Source: Candidatus Thalassarchaeaceae archaeon (GTDB lineage Archaea; Thermoplasmatota; Poseidoniia; Poseidoniales; Thalassarchaeaceae). From it: DNA of 64,000 nucleotides. The stretch is taken from NCBI GenBank assembly GCA_030747485.1, contig JASLKP010000001.1, positions 62,001-126,000 of the forward strand. The letters run 5' to 3'. Below, in pieces: positions 1 through 11,105 of this stretch (position 1 is its first letter; every line of letters begins with the position of its first letter). The notes beneath the pieces are model-generated. The model did no database searches and was not told where the DNA came from. It saw nothing but the letters and a program-made list of their open reading frames with translations. The translations under genes and the position numbers were made by a program.

Positions 1-4
1 TGCT

Positions 5-1270
5 TTAAGTATCGCCACGAATTGCAATTTCATCGGCTACAGCGACCTCCCATGCGGATGCATCTAGCATGCCGTACCCGTATTTTGGATGATGTTGACC
101 ATTCTGGATTGTACTTGGACGACATGAATCAGCTAGCGCTCGTTTTACCAAGTCGATGTCATCACGATCCATATTCAATCCATTTCGAGTCAAAGCATCT
201 CCGTGCCTCTCCAATATCAATGCTAAGGCTCCAGTCACGAACACGGTAGAATCACTGGTGCCAGTACTGACGGAATAGGGGACTGCAAGATCAGGATTAG
301 ATGTTGATACAATGCCGACCCCGGGAGCGGAAACTTCTGGCTTCTGATGTGGGTAGATACGAGTTTCACCATCTGTGCCTTCAGTCAATGAGCCGATTGC
401 AGTTTGATTCCACAAATTTTCATTTGCATCGACAGCCCCCACAGCAATGACACCGTCGACATTCGCTGGAATCGAGACATCGATGACATCACTGTCCGTC
501 CCACCTGAATTGCCTGCTGCTGCGACGACAAATATGCCGTGATCCAATGCATTACTCACCGCACTTGCTGTTTGTGAGCCCAGAGGGTTGTCGCGATTGG
601 GGTCCCCACCCAAAGACAGGCTGATGATATCTGCATCCATATCTTGCCAACACCACGAAATGGCTTGGGCGACTGAGGATTCAGATTGAGTCTGGCCATC
701 TTCACCTAGTGCTGCTGCAATAATCAGGCCCACACTCGGTGCAGCTCCAGTGAATGTACTACCTTTTGCAACCAAAATTCCAGCCATCATCGTACCATGG
801 AGATCGTTTCCATAATCCTTAGGCGAATTGGAACCGGAAATGAAATCTTTGAATCCCAACAAATTGACCTCACTAAAATCAGGGTGAGAAATTTCTATTC
901 CCGTATCGACAATGCAAACGTTGACGCCCTCTCCTGTCAAGGAGAAATCAGCCTTCAATGAACGAATGTTCGTATCCTCATAAGCCCACTTTGAATCCGG
1001 GGTCAACGCATCAGCGAAGTATGTGACAACCGTAGGATAGGCGAGCATCAAGCCTGCGATGAATGCCATCACGACCAACATACCCCATGGTCGCGGTGGA
1101 TTATTGCGAATGGTTTCAGATGTTGCTTGACGCCATGCTTCGGCCTGGCTAGCACTGGCACCGTATGCTTCAGGCGGATATCCTGGTGCATCAGGGTCAA
1201 TGGCAGTCAGCATCCTCGGATCTTCTGGTTCTGGAAGATACTCTAGGTGCCGATAGGGTCCAGTAGACAT
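5..1270 (-). CDS. S8 (subtilisin-like) serine protease, N-terminal membrane anchored
   Basis: ORF 5..1279; catalytic motifs VCIVDTGIEISHPDF (Asp), DLHGTMMAGI (His), STGTSDSTVFVTGAL (Ser); hydrophobic segment near N-terminus. ATG at 1270 has an upstream GGAGGGTGA Shine-Dalgarno-like sequence. Confidence 0.88.
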   Translation of the reverse strand: MSTGPYRHLEYLPEPEDPRMLTAIDPDAPGYPPEAYGASASQAEAWRQATSETIRNNPPRPWGMLVVMAFIAGLMLAYPTVVTYFADALTPDSKWAYEDTNIRSLKADFSLTGEGVNVCIVDTGIEISHPDFSEVNLLGFKDFISGSNSPKDYGNDLHGTMMAGILVAKGSTFTGAAPSVGLIIAAALGEDGQTQSESSVAQAISWCWQDMDADIISLSLGGDPNRDNPLGSQTASAVSNALDHGIFVVAAAGNSGGTDSDVIDVSIPANVDGVIAVGAVDANENLWNQTAIGSLTEGTDGETRIYPHQKPEVSAPGVGIVSTSNPDLAVPYSVSTGTSDSTVFVTGALALILERHGDALTRNGLNMDRDDIDLVKRALADSCRPSTIQNGQHHPKYGYGMLDASAWEVAVADEIAIRGDT

Positions 1271-1365
1271 CTTGCTCACCCTCCGGGTATCGAATGGGGT
1301 TCATGTTCCCTTCGTGCGCTAAACGCACTCCAGCAGTACCTGTAAGGTACTGATGTGTGATTCAA

Positions 1366-4300
1366 TCAGAATGGCTGAGCACCACGTCGTCCTGTAAACT
1401 TCCACAACATGTACATCAGGCCAAAGAACATCACTGCGACGAGAATGCCGAGCCAATAACTGGCATTTTCAGGCGCCTTCTTCTGGATGTTAACCTGGAA
1501 GATTTCATCGTCCGGTTGATCTGCTACTTGATACCCTGTTGTGTTGATGTGAAGGGTGAAATCATTTGATCCTGGTTCATATGGTGTCGTATCAACTGAA
1601 ATCTCAAACGGTATAACTTCACCACTTGGGATTGGAGCACTTGATACTCCAACGACAGAACCACTAGCATTGAGGATTTCAACGGTCACGATATCAGCAT
1701 CGACAATTCCAGTATTCTCCACATTGACGAAGAAAACGTTGACTTGATCTGCAATTGCGAATCCAGACTTGGATTGTCCAATAACACCGAAATCAGTGAT
1801 TGCAAGGTCAGGCAAAGCTGTCTTGATGGTTACCTCAAATGGAGTGTATGACGTATTGTCATCACTTGTCACCGTAACCCATACGCTAAATTCCACATCG
1901 GGTGAATCGGTAGGTGCGTGGATGTTCAACGAATACGGTTGTGTCTCACCAGGCCCGACAGGTACAGCCATTGCACCCTGAATACCCCATCCTTCTAACT
2001 CAGGATTGTCATCATTCCAAGAGATGTCGAATTGATACAAATCATCTCCATTTCCAGTGTTAACGATGTCAAACGAATACGTTTCGTCAGTTCCGGGTGT
2101 AACGCCCACAATGGCATCATCTGGAACTTCACTTTGGAAATTGTATCGTTGAGGTACGCTAAAGATTAGTTCGTACTCACTGTATGAACCATCATCATGG
2201 GCCATTTTCAGTAGAAGTGAGTGGCCCGTCGAATATGATTGAGCTGTCGACATATTCGCTGGAATGACTCTCAACACAATGGTATCATTCATTATATTGT
2301 CCAATCCCAGTTGATATTCACGCGTGAGTTCCCATTGCTCAACACCAGTTTCATTGGTACCATTCCAAATTTCGACAGTCCAGAAGGATGCATCGGCTCC
2401 ATTCATTACCACTGTCAAATCATACGAGTCCATGCCTTCATTACCTTCGTAAGCAACATCGACTGGAACAGTGGCGACAAGATATTCATTATCATCACCT
2501 TCAATGATTGTGAATACATCGTTGTCGTTCGATTCCTGTGTCACATTGACGAATCCTTCACCTACACTGAATGAAAGCGAGTGGTCAAGACGACGATTGA
2601 AGGACACAATATGATCTGGTGATTCAACACCACCACCGACAACTTCTGCTGAAAGTCCACCATCATACGACATCTCTGTTTCTCTTTCAAGTGTGGTAAA
2701 TGAGCCATCGACAGTATAATCACCAGCAGGTAATAGCAGCGATAATTCACCATTCGAATCAACGGTTGCATTCCATCGCATGGTCAATCCATTGGCCAAT
2801 ATGAGTTCAGATGAGCTGGTAATCAATTCAGTTTCAGCCAGTGTGTGTTCTGTCCCATCGAAATCAAACCAAGATGTGCCAATATTCAGGACGCTAGCCG
2901 TGGACAAGGTCACGTTTGCTTGGCCTCCTTCTGCAACCTCTGCATCAAGGAGAGTCATTGCAGCGAAGCGACCTTCTGTACCGTTGTATGTCACATGCAT
3001 AATCCAGTTACCTGGTTCGATATCTGCAGTCCACGTTCCATCCCAGGTGCCGTTATCGAGTACCTTGGTCGGATACTGAGACTGACGAGAAAGACCAGAT
3101 TCTGGGATCAGGGTGATATTGACATCGTCTGCAATCAAGTGCCACTCACTTGGCAAACTGTGCGAAATCATGCCTCCAACTGTTACAATTCCTGGAATCA
3201 GTTCAAGATCTGATGTATTGACTGCATAATCAACTGCGATTGTGGTTGAACCTGGTGAATAACCAGACTTGTTAGCAACCACTGTGTAGTTGTCATTCAC
3301 GGGTACAAATGCACGCCATGTGCCCATCATATCAGTAACCAAGTCAACGGGTCCATACTGTGTACCATTGACAGTTACGTTTGCATCTGCGATTCCTTCA
3401 CCTACATTCCATGCATCATCGTCGTTAAGATCCCAAAATAGATTTCCTGCAATTTCAACCCACTTTGATAATGTCAAATTGGTGTCAGGGTTTGCTGAAC
3501 CTGCACCAACAGTGAGAGTATAGTTTTCCAACACCCATCGTAGATTGTTATCGGTACGATTGAGACTGAGGGTCCATGTTCCTTCCATGAGATCTCCACT
3601 AATCACGCCGTCCTCATCACTTGGTCCAAGCGTGATTTCTCCGAGTGTGTCACTGGTTGCAATCACTGAGAAGCCGTTTAGAGTTTCATTACTACCTTCT
3701 TCAATGAGTGTGAGGTTGAAATGTGCAGTCTCCACGGTTTGCCAGACAATACCGGTCTGAGCTGAATCGATGAGGATGTGCCCACGGAATTCTTGCATTG
3801 GGTCGTCATTCTCATCGTTACCATCATCTTGGATGAAAGCATCGACGACAACAATCCAATCACCTTCAGCAAGATAATCAACAATCGTTCCATTCTCATC
3901 TGTCAATACTGAGAATTGTCGAATCCCATCAGCCTCTTCAAACTTGACAGACCAATTTTCCAGAGGTTCACCAATTTCATTGAGTAGAGTTGCTGAAGTA
4001 TGCCATTGTGGAACAAATCCTACATCGACATCCATTGACACGTTCCCAATTGGGACATTGAAGCGATTGTCACCGTTTGCACCCGGAGATTCATCACCAT
4101 CCTCAAGCACTGAAATGAGTGTGTTGAATGGTGTTGCATTTGCTTCATCTCGTGGATCAATTCCTGTCATTTCAAATATCCAATTTCCAACTTCTAGTTC
4201 AAGTAGAATCGAATTTGTGACATTGTTCCAGCAGTTCATAGTCGCGCCTGGATCACATGTATCGTTCGCACTGATGTTGATGGAAGAACTCGCATCAAAG

Positions 4301-7300
4301 GCACTGGTTGGATGAAGTGTGAAATCAACTCGTTGCGTTGTTCCATTGCTAATGTTGCCATCCATTTCATGATCAATGAATGGACTCACTGTAACCAGAA
4401 CATGTTCAGGTGATGCAATCATCTTGAGAGTATTATTGTCACCAATCGCTTGATGGTCGATTGTTGCCACATTCAACGTTGGTTCATTAATTGAATAAGT
4501 CCAATTTGAGGTCCCATTCTCTGTAGGTTGAATCACGTGTGATGAGAAACGTCCGTTGGAATCAACAGGCCATTGCCACGTTACACCGGTTTCGTGATGG
4601 TATGCCTCAAGTAAGAACATGTAATTTCCATATCCTGGTACTTGAGCATCGTAATATACACCCTCGCGATACAAGAACAAATCACCATCTGCTCCAAATG
4701 TAGATTGAGGCATCATTACCCCGTCATTAGGCAAGTCTTCTTCTCCAACAATGAAGTGATGACCGACCATTCGATCACCCACGACTACATGCACAGTTAG
4801 ATTGACTTCTGCACCAACGGGCAATTGGAATGAGAAGTTACCATCATCATCTGTCATAGTATCCTCTGCAATTCCGCCCCATTGAGCTACAACCATCTGA
4901 TTCTTGTGTGGTTCAAGATCACCTAGTTTGTCATTTGGCTCATACATCACTGAACCATTAACCCATTCTGATTGAACGAATTGTAGAATCATTCCTTCAA
5001 GATCCGCATCAACAATCTCAACTTCCTCGTACAAAATCTGATCTTCATCTAATGTACCGGTAGCAACCCATTCTCCGATTGCCAACTCGACATTGTAGGA
5101 ACCATTGCCGTTATCTCGGGCATCAATTCCAATGCCTGCAAACATATTGACGAATGTGACATTCTCTCCTTCAAGTGGTTGACCAGTGGAATCAATTAAT
5201 GTGAAATCGATGTCATACATTGGAGGGATATTATCGACATTGTCTGCAGTAATATTCTCACCAGTGTCAGGAGTGACTCGAATGAGATTTGAACGATATT
5301 CATCATACCCGTCTTCATCCGCGTCCATGACAAGGAAGTATTCACCTTGCAATACTGGACCGATTCCGAATGAACCTTCTTCATCAGTTTCAAAGTAACA
5401 TGGAGCCCATACAACCTCGCCACAGGACTCATTGACATCTGCTTCAAGATCGTTGGCAGAGATTATCTCCATTCGACCGGTGACAATCTCTCCACTCATG
5501 AGTTTAGCATCGCCTTGAATCCAAGTACCTGGTAATTTGAGTTCAATGTCCTTGACAGGATCCAAAGGAATCTCAAGAGGCATTGGAAGGACTACTTCCT
5601 CACCATTGTCAAACAACACAGCAACGTGATAAGTTCCCGGAATCGCATCAACAAGATGGAATGAACCTGGCTTGACCATCTCACCACTGAATTGTCCTGT
5701 ACCTTGGAAAACACCGGTACCATTGATTGTTCCATAAGTGGTCAAGTTGGTATCAGATGTGTCGACTTCAAAGTAACCAGCTCCAATGATGGTCTCTCGG
5801 TAAAGAGACGAGATGAATGAGGCAGTTTCATTGGCAGTGAATCTGCCTGAGATGCCCTCAACCATTCCATCGATCATGAACGTGTTTGTGATGTTAGAAT
5901 CAGGCAAACAATAGGTTGCGTTTTCTGCCATCGTATTATTGACACATGGAGGTGCAGGGTCACCATCAATTGAACCGACGAGAATTCCACGACCTGCGAC
6001 TGTACCTTCACCAGTGAAGGAATGATCATGAAGAATCATGCGGGTATAACTTCCTGTGAAATCAGTGGCAGTAACCACTCCCTCTGACATCATTGTACCA
6101 GGACCGGTGAATGTAACTTCACCAGTTGCAGATGGACCGTATTCACGCTCACCCTCAACTTCACCAACAGACGTTGTGATGTGGTATGCATCTTGACGAG
6201 ACATATCCCAAATGTTTGAGATTCTCAAATCCATATTCGCAAGAGGTTGGTCTCCGAATTCACCTTCACCTTCCCAATTGACGGTACCAGAAGCACCACT
6301 CGCATCGATTTCAATGGATGCTGTCAGAACAGAGGCACCATTTGAATGACCATCTACACCGTTGACATGAACAGTGGTCTCGCCCAACCAAGTTGAACCA
6401 GATACATTGCCAAGAATTCCAGTGATTGGATTCACTTGACGCTCTTCATTTTCATCAGTCACCATGTCGATGAGCCATGCTTGTGCTGATTGACCTTGGT
6501 CAGCTACAGATGAACGCATTTCATCACGAGCAATGTCCAGATTAGATTCACCCATGAATGCAGAAATTCGTATTCGACCAGAGGGTACTCGGATGCTGAA
6601 ATGACCTTCATCATCTGCGTTGGCTGTGGCAATTGGAACCCAATAGGTTCGTGAATCAAAATCTTCCACATCTTCACCACTAAACGCATCACGCTCAATG
6701 AGTAGTTTTGCGTTAGGAACGGTTCCAATTTCACCTAGTACGACGTCACCTTCGATGGTAGCGCCCGAATAATATTTCAGAATCTTAACACCAGTATTGG
6801 CATCACCAAGACCTAGGTCTTCTCCAGAATTATACCAATTGGCAATCACGAAATGATTCATCATTGCACCCGGAAGTGGCCGAGCGAACATGAGAGGCGT
6901 GTTTGGAGTACCGTATGCATAGCTACTCAGATGTTGAGCAGGTTGTGCAGATGTGCGGTCTTCAGCCGAAATATCCAGGCCCAATTGAGTACTACCGTAA
7001 CCAATGTAACTTCGTGCAATCATGGTGTCAAAGAATGATGGTTGATGTTCAACAAGAACATCGACCAACTCAATCATATCTGTTCCAGTACCGGATTGGG
7101 CGGTCAGAATATCATTCATGTACGCTTCTTCAAACTCCGCACCAGTCATCGCTTGCTCTGGTTGAGCACCACGCTTTGTAATGTAAATCGATTCAAGATA
7201 TTGGTCAGGATCAAGTCCACTCAACGTGGTAGGTGCATAGAAAATTCCGGTAGGGTTACCATAATGCAAATTTTGATCATCATACTGATATCCACCAATC

Positions 7301-10300
7301 GGGTATAGGCGATTGTCTACAGCGAAATATCTGATGTCGTGATTACGGACAACAGTTTCACCAGGTCCACCATCATAAGTTGCGACTTCATACTCGATGG
7401 AAGTCAATCCATGATAGATGTCTACCAACTCAGGCATGGTGAACACAGTCATGAGGAAATCGCGGGTGAAAGCATAGCGTGCATTTTGCCTGTGCAATGA
7501 TGTGGATACATCATCGAAATCATCGACAAGGTCACTGGTGTACCAATAATCTCCGATGATATAGTGCGTAGCAGCAGCACTGAATCCATCTTCACCCCAA
7601 TTGATATTACTTTCAATATCAAAGTGAGTCTTTGCATCATTCAAAGAAGTATATTCTCCAAAGAATTCACCGTCTTCGTAAAGACGGAACGTAGTGTTCT
7701 CTTCCAAGGTACCATCACTCTGCATCAAATGTCCTTCTGCAAGAACGACATCGTCTGCTGAACCAATGACTGTGAAAGCACGATCAGCAACCGCTTGCCC
7801 GTTAGGCAACTTGCTGATTGCGACCCATTCATCCCATGTGTCAGTGGACATTTGTTGCATCATTACATTGTGGAATGCAGGTGTGAAACGCTCACCATCT
7901 TCATCCAGTGGATCATTCGTTACTTCGTAACGCATGTCTCCTTCTGCAAGGGTTGCAATGTAGAGTGCAAGTGTATCGTGTTCACCGCCGGCCAGCAACA
8001 TGTTTCCAGCCGCAGGAATTCCAGACTGGAAGTTGTCAGCAACGGTCGGGTGTTGACCTTGAGCAAGTGCTTGGAATCCATAATCCCACCAAGATACGAA
8101 GGCGGGTCGTTCTGTAAACGACTCATCAGCATCTTGCTGCTCTAACCATTCGTAGGCCTGATTCCATGAACGCCCATTGAAACCGGGACCGAATGTTCCC
8201 ATGTACCAACATTGTCCTTGACAAGTCGCAGCCTCATCATCATCGATTCCGTAATCCATGTATGGAGATCCATCAAATACTGACCAACCCAACAAATCCT
8301 TTCTCAAAATGTCAGGCATGATATCATGAATGGTTGCATCAACTTGTTTTGCACTCGTTTCACTTCGTGGAATACCAGAATCCAACCCATAAATGGCGTG
8401 TTGACTGAATAACATCAGAAGTACTAGCATGACTGCAGGTACACCTGGATGCTTTCGACTTGCTCCAAGTGTTGAACTGAATCTAGCCCTTGAACCAGAC
8501 GATCCTAATCGACGCCATGTCTTGGCGTATTCCTTGGCACCACCAACGCGCCACAAGCCACCAATGGCTGAAGCGCCCATAATTGCCATGGCAGGTGTTG
8601 CGTTGAACATGAATCGGCCAGCGGACCAAGCCATGTACGATGCGACAAGAATCCAAACAGACAAAACGATCTCTGGTTGCTTTCGATGTCTCACACCACG
8701 CCATAAACATACGAAGCCCATTCCCAATGAAAGCAAGAAGACTAGGGGTCCGAAGTTTGCAAACAGTTGTCCACGACTTGGTGCCTGTGCCTCAGCAATG
8801 GTGCCGAAAATCTTGTTCTTAGAGAAGTAGAATCCACCAGTAAAGAGAATGTCCCAACCGTTGTAGATTTCAAGCACCTGCAAGAGGTATAGTGTCCCCA
8901 ATACGAAGGTAAGAACACCGCCACCCATGACGAGTACCATCAACCAAGGTTTGTCACGGAATGATGTGACAACCCAGCCGTTAATCACCGTGAAGCCTAG
9001 AATGTAGAACATCGGTTGGAAACCGCTAGCATCCCATAGTAGGTTCAATTGCAGATTTCCATAGAATGGCAATGGCAACAAGAATGCTGTAATCATCATC
9101 ACGATGGCTGCTGAAGTCAGTGGCATACTGTCTCGACGTCTGAGAAGATTGAGTGCCGTTTGGACGAAATATGCAGCATAGATAATAGCCAATCCATAGA
9201 CGAATCCTTTCCAACCCAATGCGACTGTTGCAATCGACACACCAGCAAGAATTGCATAAGCCATCGCTTGTGCATGCTTGGTGAATGAGGCCTGGATACC
9301 CTTCAACATATGAAGAGGATTCCAATGTGATGTCTCAAGTAATCGATCACTGCCAGCACATTCAACGGCACAAAGCCAGAAGTAGAATCCTAGAGACATG
9401 AACAATATCACGAATGCATCGTGATCTGCCAGAGCGAAGGTACTGTGACTAACGTGACCAGGCATCAAGGCGATGAGCCATGCACCAACTGCACCTGCAC
9501 CCGCTCCAAAGAATCGGCGGCATGTTGCAGCAATCGGCAAGACTGTCAATGCACCATAAAGTGCAGGAAGACCAGCAACGGACCACCAAACAGCATCATT
9601 GGCATCTCCTGCCAAGAATGGATTCAACAGTTCTCCGCCAAGAGCAAGAGTCCAGGTGAACAATGGAGGTCGAGGGTTAATCGAACCGATTGGATATGAA
9701 CGATCCATATCGATGACGAAATGACTGTTTTGAGCAAGGATGTAATCTACAGCCCGCTTCATGTACCAAGGGTCAGAACCTCCAGTCATATCCCACTCGC
9801 CAGTTCCAGCAGCATTCATTGCTGGAATAACGTTCCACAATGTACGAACGGTTAGAGCTGTCAAAAGAGCAGCACCAACGGTGATACCATACCAATGTTG
9901 ACCCCACCATTGTCGTGCAAGACCTGCTTGACGACGTTCGGGAACACGCAATAGCTTACCCGTAAATCCTGCCCACAGTACTGCTGAGTTCGCCCAGAAG
10001 AAGATTCCGAACCAAGTGAACACACCAAGACCTCCGGTGAGCACTTCAGGATTATACATCCCCATGTCCTGGAAATTTCCAAGACTGTAGATGATCCAGT
10101 TCACAGCGATTAGACCACCCATTGTACGCCAATGTTCTGCCCAGCAATAGGCAACAAACATCGCGATTAATCCAGTAAAGAAGGCCCAGAAGAAGCCGAT
10201 ATGATGTCCTAGCCAAATGGCATCAGCACTTTCCAACGAATGTAGATGCCATAGACTCAAACCGTGAGCTGAGACCCATGTCATCAAACCAGCAAACAAC

Positions 10301-10986
10301 GGGATGTAATCATGCTCAAGTTTTTCTGGCAATTTGCAAAACCAACTACCTTTACCAGCATTTTGTAGACGCCCGCGCATTGCAAGAGCAATGACGACAC
10401 TAATCAAAATCGAAAGTATCCACCATGTGAAAAAGAGGTATCCTGTGACCGTACGGTCGACATCTATCAGATTGTAAACTGTGTATTCTGCATTCAATGT
10501 ACCTTCACTGGCCCAACTATTACCGGCAACTGCAACCTGAATACCATACAGGAATCCGGCAACAATGCCCAATAGAATGATTTCTTCTTCGTGACGCTTT
10601 GCACGATCAAAAATGTGCACACCAATTGCAGTGACAGTGAAGACCAAACCAATCAAGGCGGCTCCAACGTTGATGCAGAACAAGCCTGCAGCACCAATCA
10701 ACATGGCAAATCCGAGGGATACGAGAGAGGGGCGTGTCCCAACAGGTTCGAAGATGATGCGAGGTGCTTTGCCTAGAAGGCCACCAGCAAGTAATACGGT
10801 GGTCAACATCAGCAGTGTATTCCAATTGCTTTCATCATAATCGGCTACCTTCCAAGTGGCTGCTAACATCATGGCAAGCATGATGGCAATTGTCACTGGG
10901 ATGGCTAACAATCCAAACAGTGGATTGTTAATCGCCCGGTTACCATTTTCTGTTTCCATTTTTTTCCCTCTCATTGGGTTACTCAC
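1366..10986 (-). CDS. STT3/AglB-type oligosaccharyltransferase fused to a very large extracellular multi-domain C-terminal region with a C-terminal TM anchor
   Basis: 3206-aa uninterrupted ORF; multi-TM N-terminal region; WWDYG motif (SWWDYGFQALAQGQHPTVADN, codons near 8077-8091); long beta-rich sequon-rich tail; C-terminal YWLGILVAVMFFGLMYMLWKFTGRRG. Start could be GTG 10986, ATG 10974 or ATG 10959 (the last preceded by AGAGGG). Confidence 0.88.
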   Translation of the reverse strand: MSNPMRGKKMETENGNRAINNPLFGLLAIPVTIAIMLAMMLAATWKVADYDESNWNTLLMLTTVLLAGGLLGKAPRIIFEPVGTRPSLVSLGFAMLIGAAGLFCINVGAALIGLVFTVTAIGVHIFDRAKRHEEEIILLGIVAGFLYGIQVAVAGNSWASEGTLNAEYTVYNLIDVDRTVTGYLFFTWWILSILISVVIALAMRGRLQNAGKGSWFCKLPEKLEHDYIPLFAGLMTWVSAHGLSLWHLHSLESADAIWLGHHIGFFWAFFTGLIAMFVAYCWAEHWRTMGGLIAVNWIIYSLGNFQDMGMYNPEVLTGGLGVFTWFGIFFWANSAVLWAGFTGKLLRVPERRQAGLARQWWGQHWYGITVGAALLTALTVRTLWNVIPAMNAAGTGEWDMTGGSDPWYMKRAVDYILAQNSHFVIDMDRSYPIGSINPRPPLFTWTLALGGELLNPFLAGDANDAVWWSVAGLPALYGALTVLPIAATCRRFFGAGAGAVGAWLIALMPGHVSHSTFALADHDAFVILFMSLGFYFWLCAVECAGSDRLLETSHWNPLHMLKGIQASFTKHAQAMAYAILAGVSIATVALGWKGFVYGLAIIYAAYFVQTALNLLRRRDSMPLTSAAIVMMITAFLLPLPFYGNLQLNLLWDASGFQPMFYILGFTVINGWVVTSFRDKPWLMVLVMGGGVLTFVLGTLYLLQVLEIYNGWDILFTGGFYFSKNKIFGTIAEAQAPSRGQLFANFGPLVFLLSLGMGFVCLWRGVRHRKQPEIVLSVWILVASYMAWSAGRFMFNATPAMAIMGASAIGGLWRVGGAKEYAKTWRRLGSSGSRARFSSTLGASRKHPGVPAVMLVLLMLFSQHAIYGLDSGIPRSETSAKQVDATIHDIMPDILRKDLLGWSVFDGSPYMDYGIDDDEAATCQGQCWYMGTFGPGFNGRSWNQAYEWLEQQDADESFTERPAFVSWWDYGFQALAQGQHPTVADNFQSGIPAAGNMLLAGGEHDTLALYIATLAEGDMRYEVTNDPLDEDGERFTPAFHNVMMQQMSTDTWDEWVAISKLPNGQAVADRAFTVIGSADDVVLAEGHLMQSDGTLEENTTFRLYEDGEFFGEYTSLNDAKTHFDIESNINWGEDGFSAAATHYIIGDYWYTSDLVDDFDDVSTSLHRQNARYAFTRDFLMTVFTMPELVDIYHGLTSIEYEVATYDGGPGETVVRNHDIRYFAVDNRLYPIGGYQYDDQNLHYGNPTGIFYAPTTLSGLDPDQYLESIYITKRGAQPEQAMTGAEFEEAYMNDILTAQSGTGTDMIELVDVLVEHQPSFFDTMIARSYIGYGSTQLGLDISAEDRTSAQPAQHLSSYAYGTPNTPLMFARPLPGAMMNHFVIANWYNSGEDLGLGDANTGVKILKYYSGATIEGDVVLGEIGTVPNAKLLIERDAFSGEDVEDFDSRTYWVPIATANADDEGHFSIRVPSGRIRISAFMGESNLDIARDEMRSSVADQGQSAQAWLIDMVTDENEERQVNPITGILGNVSGSTWLGETTVHVNGVDGHSNGASVLTASIEIDASGASGTVNWEGEGEFGDQPLANMDLRISNIWDMSRQDAYHITTSVGEVEGEREYGPSATGEVTFTGPGTMMSEGVVTATDFTGSYTRMILHDHSFTGEGTVAGRGILVGSIDGDPAPPCVNNTMAENATYCLPDSNITNTFMIDGMVEGISGRFTANETASFISSLYRETIIGAGYFEVDTSDTNLTTYGTINGTGVFQGTGQFSGEMVKPGSFHLVDAIPGTYHVAVLFDNGEEVVLPMPLEIPLDPVKDIELKLPGTWIQGDAKLMSGEIVTGRMEIISANDLEADVNESCGEVVWAPCYFETDEEGSFGIGPVLQGEYFLVMDADEDGYDEYRSNLIRVTPDTGENITADNVDNIPPMYDIDFTLIDSTGQPLEGENVTFVNMFAGIGIDARDNGNGSYNVELAIGEWVATGTLDEDQILYEEVEIVDADLEGMILQFVQSEWVNGSVMYEPNDKLGDLEPHKNQMVVAQWGGIAEDTMTDDDGNFSFQLPVGAEVNLTVHVVVGDRMVGHHFIVGEEDLPNDGVMMPQSTFGADGDLFLYREGVYYDAQVPGYGNYMFLLEAYHHETGVTWQWPVDSNGRFSSHVIQPTENGTSNWTYSINEPTLNVATIDHQAIGDNNTLKMIASPEHVLVTVSPFIDHEMDGNISNGTTQRVDFTLHPTSAFDASSSINISANDTCDPGATMNCWNNVTNSILLELEVGNWIFEMTGIDPRDEANATPFNTLISVLEDGDESPGANGDNRFNVPIGNVSMDVDVGFVPQWHTSATLLNEIGEPLENWSVKFEEADGIRQFSVLTDENGTIVDYLAEGDWIVVVDAFIQDDGNDENDDPMQEFRGHILIDSAQTGIVWQTVETAHFNLTLIEEGSNETLNGFSVIATSDTLGEITLGPSDEDGVISGDLMEGTWTLSLNRTDNNLRWVLENYTLTVGAGSANPDTNLTLSKWVEIAGNLFWDLNDDDAWNVGEGIADANVTVNGTQYGPVDLVTDMMGTWRAFVPVNDNYTVVANKSGYSPGSTTIAVDYAVNTSDLELIPGIVTVGGMISHSLPSEWHLIADDVNITLIPESGLSRQSQYPTKVLDNGTWDGTWTADIEPGNWIMHVTYNGTEGRFAAMTLLDAEVAEGGQANVTLSTASVLNIGTSWFDFDGTEHTLAETELITSSSELILANGLTMRWNATVDSNGELSLLLPAGDYTVDGSFTTLERETEMSYDGGLSAEVVGGGVESPDHIVSFNRRLDHSLSFSVGEGFVNVTQESNDNDVFTIIEGDDNEYLVATVPVDVAYEGNEGMDSYDLTVVMNGADASFWTVEIWNGTNETGVEQWELTREYQLGLDNIMNDTIVLRVIPANMSTAQSYSTGHSLLLKMAHDDGSYSEYELIFSVPQRYNFQSEVPDDAIVGVTPGTDETYSFDIVNTGNGDDLYQFDISWNDDNPELEGWGIQGAMAVPVGPGETQPYSLNIHAPTDSPDVEFSVWVTVTSDDNTSYTPFEVTIKTALPDLAITDFGVIGQSKSGFAIADQVNVFFVNVENTGIVDADIVTVEILNASGSVVGVSSAPIPSGEVIPFEISVDTTPYEPGSNDFTLHINTTGYQVADQPDDEIFQVNIQKKAPENASYWLGILVAVMFFGLMYMLWKFTGRRGAQPF

Positions 10987-11003
10987 AGCATACGCTATAC
11001 TGT
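10985..11003 (-). promoter_or_regulatory. Hairpin ACAGTATA-GCG-TATGCTGT upstream of the STT3 fusion gene
   Basis: 8-bp stem with one U-G that pairs only in mRNA sense; 10 nt before ATG 10974. Confidence 0.55.
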
Positions 11004-11105
11004 CAGCGACGCCGCGACTTTAGGCCTCGTTATAACCCCTCCTTACGCGCTCGCGTAGCGCATGCGCGAAAATTGGTACGCAGTACGGCGTTTATCAAGT
11101 AGGGC

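Noticed and set aside
8429-8830. 133-aa plus-strand ORF
   Set aside because: Antisense within the STT3 gene; no support.
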